64,000 nucleotides of DNA from Hyunsoonleella aestuarii (GTDB taxonomy: Bacteria > Bacteroidota > Bacteroidia > Flavobacteriales > Flavobacteriaceae), in NCBI RefSeq assembly GCF_006148925.1, contig NZ_VAWB01000001.1, positions 1,392,001 to 1,456,000 on the forward strand, given 5' to 3'. A program made the translations under genes and the position numbers. This document shows positions 8,259 to 18,199 of the stretch, piece after piece (position 1 is the first letter of the stretch; each line of letters starts with the position of its first letter). A model generated the notes under the pieces. That model had not been told where the DNA came from and did not search any database. It saw nothing but the letters and a program-made list of their open reading frames with translations.

Positions 8259-8936
8259 ATGGGCGGATTTTTTAAATCTTCGATTGGAAGAAAAGTTGCC
8301 ATGGCGCTTTCTGCATTCTTCCTTATGTTTTTCTTAATTATTCATTTAGCGGTTAATATTACATCACTTTTTAGTGCTGATTTATTCAATGAGTTATCCC
8401 ATTTTATGGGAACAAATCCACTAGTACAGTTTGCTTTACAACCCGTTTTAATTTTTGGAGTTGTTTTTCATTTTATTATGGGTTTCATATTAGAACTTAA
8501 AAATAAAAAAGCGAATGGTGTTAGCTATGCTAAAAATAATGGCGCAGCTAACTCATCATGGATGAGTAGAAACATGATTTACAGTGGTCTTGTAATTCTT
8601 GCTTTTATTGTTTTACACTTTATCGATTTCTGGTTCCCAGAGTTAAATACTAAGTATGTTTTAGGGGACATGTCTGGAATGCATGATGGAGAATATCGCT
8701 ATTTCCATGAGATGGTGGAAAAATTTCATAACCCTCTGCGTGTAGGGGCTTATGTAATTTCTTTTGCGCTCTTAGGATTGCACTTAGCACATGGATTTAC
8801 ATCCGCTTTCCAATCAATGGGTTCTTCAGCAGGACGTAAAAAGACACTTCAAAATATAGGCAAAGCGTATTCAATAATTATTCCATTAGGATTTATAATT
8901 ATTGCATTGTTTCATCACTTTATTCACCAGCATTAA
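8259..8936 (+). CDS. sdhC: Succinate dehydrogenase cytochrome b subunit
   Basis: This is the membrane anchor that holds haem and passes electrons between the Fe-S subunit and quinone. The 225 residues carry five hydrophobic segments and several conserved His (FLIIHLAVN, VVFHFIMG, ILHF-type VLHFIDFW, HLAHGFTSAFQ), the pattern of the single-anchor type B succinate:quinone oxidoreductases of Bacteroidota. It is the first gene of sdhCAB, 12 nt before sdhA. The order C-A-B and the lack of a separate sdhD fit this type. Confidence 0.95.
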   Translation: MGGFFKSSIGRKVAMALSAFFLMFFLIIHLAVNITSLFSADLFNELSHFMGTNPLVQFALQPVLIFGVVFHFIMGFILELKNKKANGVSYAKNNGAANSSWMSRNMIYSGLVILAFIVLHFIDFWFPELNTKYVLGDMSGMHDGEYRYFHEMVEKFHNPLRVGAYVISFALLGLHLAHGFTSAFQSMGSSAGRKKTLQNIGKAYSIIIPLGFIIIALFHHFIHQH

Positions 8937-8948
8937 TATTTATTAATT

Positions 8949-10961
8949 ATGGCTTTAAATTCAAAAGTACCAAAAGGTTCAATTCAAAATAAATGGACAG
9001 ATTATAAAAATAAGATTAACTTGGTTAATCCTGCAAACAAGCGTCATATAGATGTTATTGTTGTTGGTACAGGGTTAGCAGGAGGTTCTGCCGCAGCAAC
9101 TTTAGCAGAATTAGGTTATAACGTAAAAGCATTTGCTTATCAAGATTCACCACGTCGTGCACACTCAATTGCAGCCCAAGGAGGTATTAATGCTGCTAAA
9201 AACTACCAAGGTGATGGCGATTCTACTTATAGATTGTTTTACGACACTGTAAAAGGTGGCGATTACCGTTCTCGTGAGGCAAACGTATACCGATTAGCTG
9301 AGGTGTCTGCTAACATTATAGATCAATGTGTGGCTCAAGGTGTTCCTTTCGCCAGAGATTATGGCGGGTTGTTAGACAATCGTTCGTTTGGTGGGGTATT
9401 GGTATCCAGAACGTTTTATGCAAAAGGGCAAACAGGACAGCAGTTATTACTTGGAGCTTATTCTGCAATGAATAGGCAGATAGCTCGGGGTAAAATTGAA
9501 ATGTTCAACCGTCATGAAATGTTAGATGTTGTTAAGGTTGATGGAAAAGCAAGAGGAATCATAGCAAGAAATTTAATTACCGGTGAAATTGAACGTCATT
9601 CTGCACATGCGGTTGTAGTTGCAACTGGTGGTTATGGAAATGTATATTTCTTGTCAACTAATGCTATGGGCAGTAATGTAACGGCAGCATGGAAAATTCA
9701 TAAAAAGGGCGCTTATTTTGCAAACCCTTGTTACACTCAAATTCATCCTACGTGTATTCCACGTTCGGGAGATTATCAATCTAAATTAACCTTAATGTCG
9801 GAATCATTGCGTAACGATGGACGTATTTGGGTGCCTAAAAATTTAGAAGATGTAAAAGCAATTAGAGAAGGTCGAAAAAAGCCAACAGATTTATCTGAGG
9901 ACGAAAGAGATTATTATTTGGAGCGTCGTTATCCAGCTTTTGGAAACTTAGTGCCGCGTGATGTTGCTTCCAGAGCAGCCAAAGAACGTTGCGATGCTGG
10001 TTATGGGGTGAATGCTACTGGAGAAGCTGTCTATTTAGATTTTGCCGATGCAATTACCCGCTACGGAACAGAGCAGGCTAAAATCCATAATATTTCAAAC
10101 CCTTCAAAAGAAAAAATTTATGATTTAGGTAAGGCTATAGTTGAAGCAAAATATGGAAACTTATTCCAAATGTATGAGAAAATTGTAGACGAAAACCCAT
10201 ATGAAACACCAATGATGATTTACCCAGCTGTCCATTACACAATGGGTGGTGTTTGGGTTGATTATAATTTAATGACTACAGTTCCTGGGCTTTATTGTAT
10301 TGGTGAAGCTAATTTCTCAGATCATGGTGCGAACAGACTAGGAGCTTCAGCTTTAATGCAAGGTTTAGCTGATGGCTATTTTGTTTTGCCTTATACCATA
10401 GGGGATTATTTAGCTGATGATATAAGAACAGGTAAGATTCCAACAGATACCAAGGAGTTTGACCAGGCTGAAAAAGAAGTTAAAGACAGAATAGATTTCT
10501 TTGTAAATAATAAAGGGACGAAATCTGTTGATTATTTCCATAAGAAGTTAGGTAAAGTGATGTGGGATAAGTGCGGGATGTCTCGTAACGAAAAAGGGTT
10601 GAAAGAAGCTATGACAGAAATTAAAGCCATTCGTGAAGAGTTCTGGAAAGAGGTTTCTGTTCCTGGAAGTTCAAAAGAAATGAATCCAGAGTTGGAAAAG
10701 GCAGGTCGTGTTGCAGACTTCTTAGAGTTAGGAGAATTATTTGCTAAAGACGCTTTAGCTAGAGAAGAATCCTGTGGAGGGCACTTTAGAGAAGAGTCTG
10801 CAGAAGAATCTGGTCCACAAAAAGGCGAAGCGAAGCGTAATGATAAAGATTTTGCTTTTGTATCTGCTTGGGAATATAAAGGAGAACCTGGTGATGCAGT
10901 TTTGCATAAAGAAGAATTAGAATTTAAGGATATTGAACTAAAACAACGTTCATACAAATAA
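8949..10961 (+). CDS. sdhA: Succinate dehydrogenase flavoprotein subunit
   Basis: The catalytic subunit oxidises succinate to fumarate in the citric acid cycle. It has 670 residues with the FAD-binding [11 protein letters not shown] (39-49), the [16 protein letters not shown] segment whose His72 is the expected covalent FAD site, and active-site motifs HPTCIPRSG and the [10 protein letters not shown] block near 460. A charged C-terminal region follows. The length and the missing 'SH' form of the covalent site agree with Bacteroidota type B enzymes. It is the middle gene of the operon, 10 nt before sdhB. Confidence 0.96.
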   Translation: MALNSKVPKGSIQNKWTDYKNKINLVNPANKRHIDVIVVGTGLAGGSAAATLAELGYNVKAFAYQDSPRRAHSIAAQGGINAAKNYQGDGDSTYRLFYDTVKGGDYRSREANVYRLAEVSANIIDQCVAQGVPFARDYGGLLDNRSFGGVLVSRTFYAKGQTGQQLLLGAYSAMNRQIARGKIEMFNRHEMLDVVKVDGKARGIIARNLITGEIERHSAHAVVVATGGYGNVYFLSTNAMGSNVTAAWKIHKKGAYFANPCYTQIHPTCIPRSGDYQSKLTLMSESLRNDGRIWVPKNLEDVKAIREGRKKPTDLSEDERDYYLERRYPAFGNLVPRDVASRAAKERCDAGYGVNATGEAVYLDFADAITRYGTEQAKIHNISNPSKEKIYDLGKAIVEAKYGNLFQMYEKIVDENPYETPMMIYPAVHYTMGGVWVDYNLMTTVPGLYCIGEANFSDHGANRLGASALMQGLADGYFVLPYTIGDYLADDIRTGKIPTDTKEFDQAEKEVKDRIDFFVNNKGTKSVDYFHKKLGKVMWDKCGMSRNEKGLKEAMTEIKAIREEFWKEVSVPGSSKEMNPELEKAGRVADFLELGELFAKDALAREESCGGHFREESAEESGPQKGEAKRNDKDFAFVSAWEYKGEPGDAVLHKEELEFKDIELKQRSYK

Positions 10962-10971
10962 GATTGACATT

Positions 10972-11715
10972 ATGAATTTAACACTTAAAATTTGGAGACA
11001 AAAAGACTCGAATGCAAAGGGTCAAATGGTCGATTATAAAGTAACAGATATTTCAGAGCACATGTCTTTTTTAGAAATGATGGACGTGTTGAACGAGCAA
11101 CTCATTGAATCAGGTGAAGAGCCAGTAGCCTTCGATCACGACTGTAGAGAAGGTATTTGTGGGATGTGCTCAATGTATATCAATGGAGAGGCTCATGGAC
11201 CGGATAGAGGGATTACTACCTGTCAGTTACATATGCGTATGTTTAAAGATGGAGATACTATTACTATCGAACCATTTAGAGCAGCAGCATTTCCTGTAAT
11301 AAAAGATTTAGTGGTCGACAGAACGGCTTTCGAACGTATTCAACAAGCAGGAGGGTACATTTCGGTAAACACCTCTGGAAATACACAAGACGCTAATGCA
11401 ATTCCTATTTCTAAGCATGCGGCAGATGAGGCTATGGATGCAGCTACTTGTATTGGTTGTGGAGCTTGTGTAGCTACCTGTAAAAACTCAAGTGCTATGT
11501 TGTTTGTAGGAGCTAAAGTATCTCAATATGCATTGTTACCACAAGGACAAGTTGAAGCAGCAGATCGTGTTCAAAATATGGTGTCTCAAATGGATTTAGA
11601 AGGTTTTGGTAACTGTACTAATACTGGAGCTTGTGAAGTAGAATGTCCTAAAGGTATTTCTTTAGATAATATTGCAAGAATGAATAGAGAGTTAATGAAA
11701 GCTGCTTTAAAGTAA
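10972..11715 (+). CDS. sdhB: Succinate dehydrogenase iron-sulfur subunit
   Basis: This subunit passes electrons from FAD to the membrane anchor through three clusters. All ligands are visible in 247 residues: [2Fe-2S] Cys58, Cys63, Cys66 and Cys84; [4Fe-4S] [11 protein letters not shown] (160-170); and [3Fe-4S] Cys215 with CEVECPK (221-227). It is the last gene of sdhCAB and is followed by a terminator. Confidence 0.96.
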   Translation: MNLTLKIWRQKDSNAKGQMVDYKVTDISEHMSFLEMMDVLNEQLIESGEEPVAFDHDCREGICGMCSMYINGEAHGPDRGITTCQLHMRMFKDGDTITIEPFRAAAFPVIKDLVVDRTAFERIQQAGGYISVNTSGNTQDANAIPISKHAADEAMDAATCIGCGACVATCKNSSAMLFVGAKVSQYALLPQGQVEAADRVQNMVSQMDLEGFGNCTNTGACEVECPKGISLDNIARMNRELMKAALK

Positions 11716-11739
11716 GATAATTATTAACTTTATGAAACT

Positions 11740-11777
11740 ACCCGTATTGACTTTTGTCGATATGGGTTTTTATTTTT
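11740..11777 (+). terminator. Terminator of sdhCAB
   Basis: A 12-bp stem (ACCCGTATTGAC / GTCGATATGGGT, with two G-U pairs) and a TTTT loop are followed by a T-rich tract. Confidence 0.75.
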
Positions 11778-11847
11778 AGAGCTGATAAATCACTTAAATT
11801 CAGTTTTTAAAAAAGATGTATATTGTCTCGATTAATAGCAATACCCA

Positions 11848-12741
11848 ATGTACAAATTATTTTTTCTTTTCTCTTTTTTATTTATTTCTCAAAGTTTTGC
11901 CCAAGCATGCTTTAATGAGTCCTCATTGTTACAACATGTAGAGACGTTATCTTCAGATACTTTTGAAGGTAGGCGAACAGGTACAAAAGGAGTGAAAAAA
12001 GCTAAAAAATATATCATTAATCAGTTTTATAGTTTGAAAGTAAAGCCTCTAGGAAAGACTTTTGAACAGTCTTTTTATTTCTCTTATAACAGAGAACAAT
12101 ATAATGCCATTAATGTATTAGGGCTCATAAAAGGAACGGATAAGTCGAAAAAATATATTGTAATAAGCGCTCATTATGATCATGAAGGCATAAAAAAGGA
12201 TAGAATATATAATGGAGCAGACGATAATGCCTCAGGAGTCTCTGCATTATTCAGTTTTGCAGAACATTTTAAAAAGTATCCACCAAAACATTCTGTAATT
12301 TTAGCTGCTTTTGATGCCGAAGAGTTAGGGCTTCAAGGATCTAAGTATTATGTAAAGAATACGGTTGTGCCTAAAAAAGATATTGTTGCCAATATCAATA
12401 TGGATATGATTAGTCGCAGTGATAAAAAGGAATTATTTGCAGTTGGTACTGCGTTTAATGACAAATTTAAGAGGATTGTTGAGGATTATAAGTCTCCATA
12501 TCAGAAAGTAAAACTTAAATCAGGTCATGATGGTTATGATGGTCTTGATAATTGGACTTATTCATCAGACCATGCTTCTTTTTATAAACATGACATTCCG
12601 TTTCTTTACTTTGGAGTGGAGGATCATGAGGATTATCATGAACCTACAGATGATTATAAAAACATCCACCCAGAATTTTATAAGGAAGCTGTTAGGGTTA
12701 TCATTTCCGTTTTTAAGAAAATAGATAATATTACATTTTAA
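11848..12741 (+). CDS. Secreted M28-family zinc metallopeptidase
   Basis: A 297-residue exported aminopeptidase-like enzyme. Residues 1-19 form a signal peptide ending in AQA. The dizinc site of the M28 family is complete: His109 and Asp111 (SAHYDHEG), bridging Asp125 (GADDNASG), Glu158/159 (FDAEELGL), Asp186 (NMDMIS) and His242 (SSDHASFY). It has only the catalytic domain, with no PA insert and no type IX sorting domain, so it is probably periplasmic or surface bound. Its 3' end overlaps the convergent outer-membrane gene by 4 nt. Confidence 0.92.
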   Translation: MYKLFFLFSFLFISQSFAQACFNESSLLQHVETLSSDTFEGRRTGTKGVKKAKKYIINQFYSLKVKPLGKTFEQSFYFSYNREQYNAINVLGLIKGTDKSKKYIVISAHYDHEGIKKDRIYNGADDNASGVSALFSFAEHFKKYPPKHSVILAAFDAEELGLQGSKYYVKNTVVPKKDIVANINMDMISRSDKKELFAVGTAFNDKFKRIVEDYKSPYQKVKLKSGHDGYDGLDNWTYSSDHASFYKHDIPFLYFGVEDHEDYHEPTDDYKNIHPEFYKEAVRVIISVFKKIDNITF

Positions 12742-15700
12742 AAATAGGCTTTTAATTGAATTGAACCGGTATGTATTGTATCGCTAGTTTCAGTTTTTCT
12801 TCCAAAGTAGCTAAGATTAAGATCTAAAAAGTTAGTGAGTTTTTTTTGAGCCAGTAAAGTCCAAGTAAAGTTTTTCCCTGGTTGTAGTCCTTCTAACATT
12901 TGATATGCAACAGGTGTATTAGCATTACCATTAAAGGCATTAGAAAAATAATTAACCTCTCCATTAATTGCTCCTTTTTCATTTTTAGAGAAGTTGAAAG
13001 AAATGCCATATTTCTGTTGGGTTAATGATTCAAGATTTCCAATGGTATTGTCTTTGCTGGCATGTTCATAAAACACATCAAATCGTGAATTATCACTAAA
13101 CAAATAGGAAAGTTTCGGATTCAATCTGATTTCATCAAAATTATAATTTCTACTGGCAAAATTTTCACTAACGCTTTCATTATTATCAAAACTAGATGTT
13201 AAAGTTATAAGCCAACTTTCAGCTACTTTATGATTAAAATTAAATTGATGACTTTTTAAGTTGTTTTCTACAAAACCAATAGATAATACATTTCTGGATT
13301 GATTTGATAAGTAAGTGTAAGATGTTGTATATCGTTGTTTCCCACGATTATAAAAAAGAACATTTCTAAAGTTTAACTGCAATGCCAGTTGATTGTCAGG
13401 GTCATTTTCAAACGGATTCAAATTAAAACTAGTACCTTCTCTTCTTAATTTTCTATCTACTAAATAACTTGTTTGATTATAAAAGTGAGACCAGAATTTC
13501 TGAGATTTCTTTTCACTACCAGACCATTGTGTCGGATTAATAGTTAGGGTTTGACTTAACCTGTTTTGATGTGTTTTTATAAAAACACGATTAGGAAGTA
13601 ATACACGAATATACTTTCCTTCGTCTTGAAATTGTGCTATTTCAAATTCTTCTAATTCTTGTATACCGTTGTTATTATAATCTATCCATGTATAAATGCC
13701 TTGACCTGCTTCTACTTCAACATAAGTAAAATCTTGTTGTGGAAGCGTGCCAGAGTTAGTTTCAAAAATCGTATTCCAAACTATAATTTGATTAAATACT
13801 TTTTGGTTATACTGCAACCTTGAGTTTATAGATTGCTCATCTCTAATGCTGGAGTCTTCACTTTTTAAATTTCTATAATTAGCAAATAGCGATAGGTTGG
13901 TATTCTTTTTTTTAATCAATCTGGAGTCTATATAAATGGTATTAGAGATATTTACTTTTTGAAGTTGATTGTTTCTAACACTATCATTTACACGATTTTT
14001 ATAGCCAACTTGAACAAAAACATCCGTGCTATCCCCAATGCCTGTAAAAAACTCAAAGGAACTAAATTTTTGACTTAACGGTGTTAAGGTTTGAGTTGCT
14101 GTTTCCGTTTGTTCATTATCTTCAATTTCTAATCTAGTTCCAACCCAAGCTTTTTTTAAGCTGTAGGAGAGCAAATTATTGGATCTTAAAAAGGTTGATG
14201 AATTCGTACTGGATTTAGCACTTAAAAAACTAGAATTAGACTGAATTAAAAACCTGTCTAGAGTTAGATTAGCACTCACTAAATGTCTGTTTCCGTTAAA
14301 CCCCTTAGAGAAATTTAAGTGTTCAAATTTATAATTTATTGTTCCTTTTTTTGCGTGATAAGCTTGTAACCCACTATAAATTAAACTCTGGTCTCCCAAA
14401 CCAATAGCTATTTGATTACTGGAAGGCTGTTGGTCTAAATTCCAATCGCGGTTAAATTCTGGGTTATAAAGCCCTTGTATATTTCGGTAGTTGGCTTCTA
14501 TAAAATCACCATCTATAAAACCTTTTAAAGTCCATAAACTATCTTGTTTTACAATGGTTTGTTCTAACCTTAGTTTTCCAGCAAAGCCTTCGTTATTGTC
14601 GTCGTCAATATCTGAAAACAAGTTTTGATCGTTTTTACTACCAGAGGCTTCAAAGCTTATATTTGTTTTTTCATTTGGGTTGTATTCGCCATTCAAAACA
14701 GCTATCTGCAATCTTGTTGGTGCTACTAACTGCACAATAGGGGCATAATTGCCTAGTGAAGGCCCAATATATTCAAAAATATTATTAATAGCATTAATGC
14801 TGCTTAAAATATAATCTCCTTGGTTGTCGCCCACTAAAGTAAATGTTACTCTATATAATTCATCATCAGGATTGTTAGAAAAAACAAAAGCTTCAACGCC
14901 TTCAATCAATTCTTTTTTATATAAAATTCTATTTTCATTTAGTGCTTCTAAAACTTCCGAAGGAGCGACCATTAAACCTCTATCATCACCAGCGTTTGAT
15001 AATATTTGAACTTGTTCTTCAGAAAGATTCTGTTGAAGAGGTTGGTTTTTTGAGTCATTTTCAGAATAAACAGAAACCCCAATTTTCAATTTATCACTTT
15101 CATAATTTCCTCCAGCATAAGCTACTAAGCGGGAATAATTACGCTCACTAAATTGATAGTCCACCGTGATACGCATTTCTGAGGTAATTGGAAACGTAGA
15201 GTTAAATATAATTTCTCCAGCATTATAATCGATAATATAATCTTTGTCTTCTCCTCTTTCAATAGCAACTCCGTTAACATAGACAATCTCGCTTCCAGAT
15301 ACGATGAGTACAAATAGTTCGCCATTTGGACCTTGAAGTTTATATGGGCCTTGGTTGCCTTCTTGAGCAGTGAATTGACTTGTTGTAAATTGACCTCTTA
15401 CCAAAGCACCAGCGGCAAATACGTTTGTTTTTTCTTCAGAACCTAGTTTCGCATTGACAGATAATCCCTGAACACGTTTTGAAAATTCAGCAAAGTAAGA
15501 ATTGGAGTTATGTAAGTCTATATCGCCTGCTCGAATGTTCCAACGCTCACTAAAAAGCTCAATAAAGACTTGGTCGAATTCATCTAAACGTTGGGAGTAG
15601 CCACTCTCCTGTAAAGGAATATTGGCGTCTTGAATGGATGCCCGAAGAGAGACTTTATCATTTAATTTACCAGTAATTTGAAGGTCTAGTTCACTGTTTA

Positions 15701-16160
15701 ATACAGAGTTTTGATTGTTACCAATGGTAACGCCTCTAGAGATACTTCCAGATGTTGTTAAACCATCAAAAGGAATAAAAGTTCTAGAGGTATTAGATTC
15801 CGACAATTTGTAGAGTTTTTGAATATTATTTGTGTTCTCAACAATAATACTTTCATCTAATTGCTTATATGTTTTGGTTAAAAAGTCAGGGAACTTTAAA
15901 TAGTCTATAATTAAGGTGTCAGTTTTAATAGGTTTCTTAACCCTTAAAACTGCTCCTGCAAAGTCTATATGGTAGTAAGAGGTGTCAATTATAATACCAT
16001 CCTTAGTTTTAAGAGAAAAAGAACTAGAATTAATACTAACACTGTCTATTTTAATGGAATCTCTTAAGGCAACTTTTTTCGTTTTATAGTTAGAAGTTTT
16101 ACTTTGAGCGAAGCTGCAAAAACTAAGGAGAAAAAGAAAAAAAGTAACTTTAAATTTCAT
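12738..16160 (-). CDS. Large outer-membrane/cell-surface protein, uncharacterised
   Basis: A 1140-residue protein with a signal peptide (1-19, ending SFAQS). The body is rich in alternating hydrophobic and polar strands (ITGKLNDKVSLRASIQDAN, GISFNFSKNEKGAINGEVNY) and ends in aromatic residues (KAYF), the signature of an outer-membrane beta-barrel. An early block (about 125-250) has TSGSISRGVTIGNNQNSVL and FAEFSKRVQGLSV. Near 820-835 a DYNNNGIQELEEF segment looks like a calcium-loop. I know similar hypothetical proteins of this size in flavobacteria but no function. It is not SprA, which is twice as long. Confidence 0.8.
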   Translation of the reverse strand: MKFKVTFFLFLLSFCSFAQSKTSNYKTKKVALRDSIKIDSVSINSSSFSLKTKDGIIIDTSYYHIDFAGAVLRVKKPIKTDTLIIDYLKFPDFLTKTYKQLDESIIVENTNNIQKLYKLSESNTSRTFIPFDGLTTSGSISRGVTIGNNQNSVLNSELDLQITGKLNDKVSLRASIQDANIPLQESGYSQRLDEFDQVFIELFSERWNIRAGDIDLHNSNSYFAEFSKRVQGLSVNAKLGSEEKTNVFAAGALVRGQFTTSQFTAQEGNQGPYKLQGPNGELFVLIVSGSEIVYVNGVAIERGEDKDYIIDYNAGEIIFNSTFPITSEMRITVDYQFSERNYSRLVAYAGGNYESDKLKIGVSVYSENDSKNQPLQQNLSEEQVQILSNAGDDRGLMVAPSEVLEALNENRILYKKELIEGVEAFVFSNNPDDELYRVTFTLVGDNQGDYILSSINAINNIFEYIGPSLGNYAPIVQLVAPTRLQIAVLNGEYNPNEKTNISFEASGSKNDQNLFSDIDDDNNEGFAGKLRLEQTIVKQDSLWTLKGFIDGDFIEANYRNIQGLYNPEFNRDWNLDQQPSSNQIAIGLGDQSLIYSGLQAYHAKKGTINYKFEHLNFSKGFNGNRHLVSANLTLDRFLIQSNSSFLSAKSSTNSSTFLRSNNLLSYSLKKAWVGTRLEIEDNEQTETATQTLTPLSQKFSSFEFFTGIGDSTDVFVQVGYKNRVNDSVRNNQLQKVNISNTIYIDSRLIKKKNTNLSLFANYRNLKSEDSSIRDEQSINSRLQYNQKVFNQIIVWNTIFETNSGTLPQQDFTYVEVEAGQGIYTWIDYNNNGIQELEEFEIAQFQDEGKYIRVLLPNRVFIKTHQNRLSQTLTINPTQWSGSEKKSQKFWSHFYNQTSYLVDRKLRREGTSFNLNPFENDPDNQLALQLNFRNVLFYNRGKQRYTTSYTYLSNQSRNVLSIGFVENNLKSHQFNFNHKVAESWLITLTSSFDNNESVSENFASRNYNFDEIRLNPKLSYLFSDNSRFDVFYEHASKDNTIGNLESLTQQKYGISFNFSKNEKGAINGEVNYFSNAFNGNANTPVAYQMLEGLQPGKNFTWTLLAQKKLTNFLDLNLSYFGRKTETSDTIHTGSIQLKAYF

Positions 16161-16337
16161 TTGATACTTAAACTACAATTCGTATAAAATATTTTGTTGA
16201 TAGCTTCGTTAAAACTCCTGTTATAATTAATAGTGTAAATGTAACGCATTATTTATTTTAGCTGAAATCAAAATTAAATAGAGGTAATTATCCTTTTACT
16301 TTAACGCTTTTAGTATTTCACAAAATTGAATAGTTAA

Positions 16338-17099
16338 ATGAAAATTATATCCTATAACGTAAATGGTATTCGCGCTGCAATAAATAAAGGTTTTATAGAT
16401 TGGTTGGTTGGAGCAAATCCGGATGTTATCTGTTTACAGGAAATTAAGGCGCTAAGGGAGCAACTCGATTTAGACCTATTTGAAGACGCTGGCTATAAAC
16501 ATCAATATTGGTTTAGTGCCCAGAAAAAAGGCTATAGCGGTGTTGCCATTTTAAGTAAAACAGAACCTAACCATGTGGAATATGGGACAGGTATCGAATC
16601 GATGGACTTTGAAGGGCGCAATTTAAGAGCCGATTTTAATGGTGTTTCCGTTATGAGTCTATACTTGCCATCCGGGACTAACGATGCACGATTAAACCAT
16701 AAACTGGAATATATGGATATGTTTCAGAACTATATTGATAATCTTAAAAAAGAAATGCCTAATCTTATAATTTGTGGCGATTATAACATTTGTCATGAAG
16801 AAATAGACATCCATAATCCAAAAATGAAGGGCGTGTCTGGGTTTTTGCCAGTTGAGCGTGAGTGGATTAATAGTTTTATAGATAGCGGGTTTATAGACTC
16901 TTTTCGTTATATAAATCCAGAATTGCAACAATATAGTTGGTGGAGTTATCGCGCCAATGCTCGAGCAAACAATAAGGGTTGGCGATTAGATTATGCTATG
17001 GTATCTAATCCATTAAAAGATAATATTAAAAGAGCCGTTATACTTTCTGAAGCAAAACATAGCGATCATTGTCCAATTTTGCTAGAAATTGAAAATTAA
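16338..17099 (+). CDS. xth: Exodeoxyribonuclease III (AP endonuclease)
   Basis: It cleaves DNA at abasic sites in base-excision repair and has 3' exonuclease activity. The 253 residues carry the ExoIII signature: SYNVNGIRAA (5-14) with Asn7, CLQEIK with Glu35, the GDYNICH motif near 147, and the terminal SDHCPILLE with Asp243 and His244. Full length for the family, no signal peptide. The OmpA lipoprotein gene begins 23 nt downstream and may be cotranscribed. Confidence 0.95.
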   Translation: MKIISYNVNGIRAAINKGFIDWLVGANPDVICLQEIKALREQLDLDLFEDAGYKHQYWFSAQKKGYSGVAILSKTEPNHVEYGTGIESMDFEGRNLRADFNGVSVMSLYLPSGTNDARLNHKLEYMDMFQNYIDNLKKEMPNLIICGDYNICHEEIDIHNPKMKGVSGFLPVEREWINSFIDSGFIDSFRYINPELQQYSWWSYRANARANNKGWRLDYAMVSNPLKDNIKRAVILSEAKHSDHCPILLEIEN

Positions 17100-17122
17100 A
17101 CACATTTATAAATAGAATTAAA

Positions 17123-18097
17123 ATGAACCCAAACAAAATGATTAAAAAAAGCGTATTCACATTATTAGCATTAGTTTTTTTAGTGTCTTGTGTTTCTCCT
17201 AAAGTTTATAAAGAATTAGAAGGAAAGTATGCCAATTTGAAAAACGAAAATAGAAAGCTTTCCAATGAAAATGAAACCCTTCTTAGTGCGAAAAATGCGG
17301 CTGAAAACGAATTGAAGCAAATCCAGGCAGCTTATGAAGAAGCCCTGGCTAACCGCGATAAACTTCAAGCCGATTATAATGCCACTAAAGCAAACTACGA
17401 TAATTTAAAATCATCTTATGATGCGTTAGAAGCAAATAGCTCTGCTGCTATTGCGGCCAATTCTAAAAAGAATAGAGAATTATTAGCACAACTTGAAACA
17501 AAGGAACAAGCACTAGCAGCAGAAAGTGCACGATTAGAAAAACTTAAAAAGGAACTAGAAGACCGTTCTAATCGTGTTGCAGAATTAGAAAATGTTATTG
17601 CGTCTAAAGATGCAGCGATGACGGCTTTAAAAAATGCCATTTCTAGAGCCCTAACCGATTTTGAAGGTAAAGGCTTAACTGTAGAGCAACGTGATGGTAA
17701 AGTCTATGTTTCTATGGAAAATAAATTATTATTCAGTTCTGGCAGTTGGGCAGTTGGGAGTGAAGGCCGCAGAGCTGTCGAACAATTAGGAAGTGTATTA
17801 GGTGATAATCCAGATATCGCTGTTTTAATAGAAGGACATACCGATAATGTTCCTTATAAGGGTTCTGGGCAGTTGAGCGGAAATTGGGATTTGTCTACCA
17901 AACGTGCAACAGCGATAGTGAATATTCTCAGAGAAAATGCGACTATAAATCCAGAAAACTTAACAGCTGCTGGGCGTGGTGAGTTTGCTCCAATTGCAAC
18001 AAACGACACTACAGAAGGGAAGGCTAAAAATAGACGTATTGAGGTGATCTTAACACCTAAGCTAGATGAATTATCGCGACTGTTAAATGAGAACTAA
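17123..18097 (+). CDS. OmpA-family lipoprotein with coiled coil
   Basis: A 324-residue envelope protein. It has a lipoprotein signal peptide with lipobox LVSC (Cys23), a long Ala/Glu/Lys-rich coiled coil (about 30-165) and a C-terminal OmpA peptidoglycan-binding domain (about 200-315) with LIEGHTDNVPY and TAAGRGEFAPI...KNRRIEVIL. It probably links the outer membrane to the peptidoglycan, Pal-like. A start at Met6 would also leave a working signal peptide. It ends at a strong terminator. Confidence 0.9.
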   Translation: MNPNKMIKKSVFTLLALVFLVSCVSPKVYKELEGKYANLKNENRKLSNENETLLSAKNAAENELKQIQAAYEEALANRDKLQADYNATKANYDNLKSSYDALEANSSAAIAANSKKNRELLAQLETKEQALAAESARLEKLKKELEDRSNRVAELENVIASKDAAMTALKNAISRALTDFEGKGLTVEQRDGKVYVSMENKLLFSSGSWAVGSEGRRAVEQLGSVLGDNPDIAVLIEGHTDNVPYKGSGQLSGNWDLSTKRATAIVNILRENATINPENLTAAGRGEFAPIATNDTTEGKAKNRRIEVILTPKLDELSRLLNEN

Positions 18098-18134
18098 TAG
18101 TTAGTATCATATTATATTAAGAAATCAATTAGTT

Positions 18135-18173
18135 AAACCTTTTAGAACATTTTAGCTCTAAAAGGTTTTTTTA
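18135..18173 (+). terminator. Terminator behind the OmpA lipoprotein gene
   Basis: A 12-bp perfect stem (AAACCTTTTAGA / TCTAAAAGGTTT) is followed by a run of T residues. Confidence 0.85.
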
Positions 18174-18199
18174 TCTTTATGCTCAAAAATTTTGACTAA

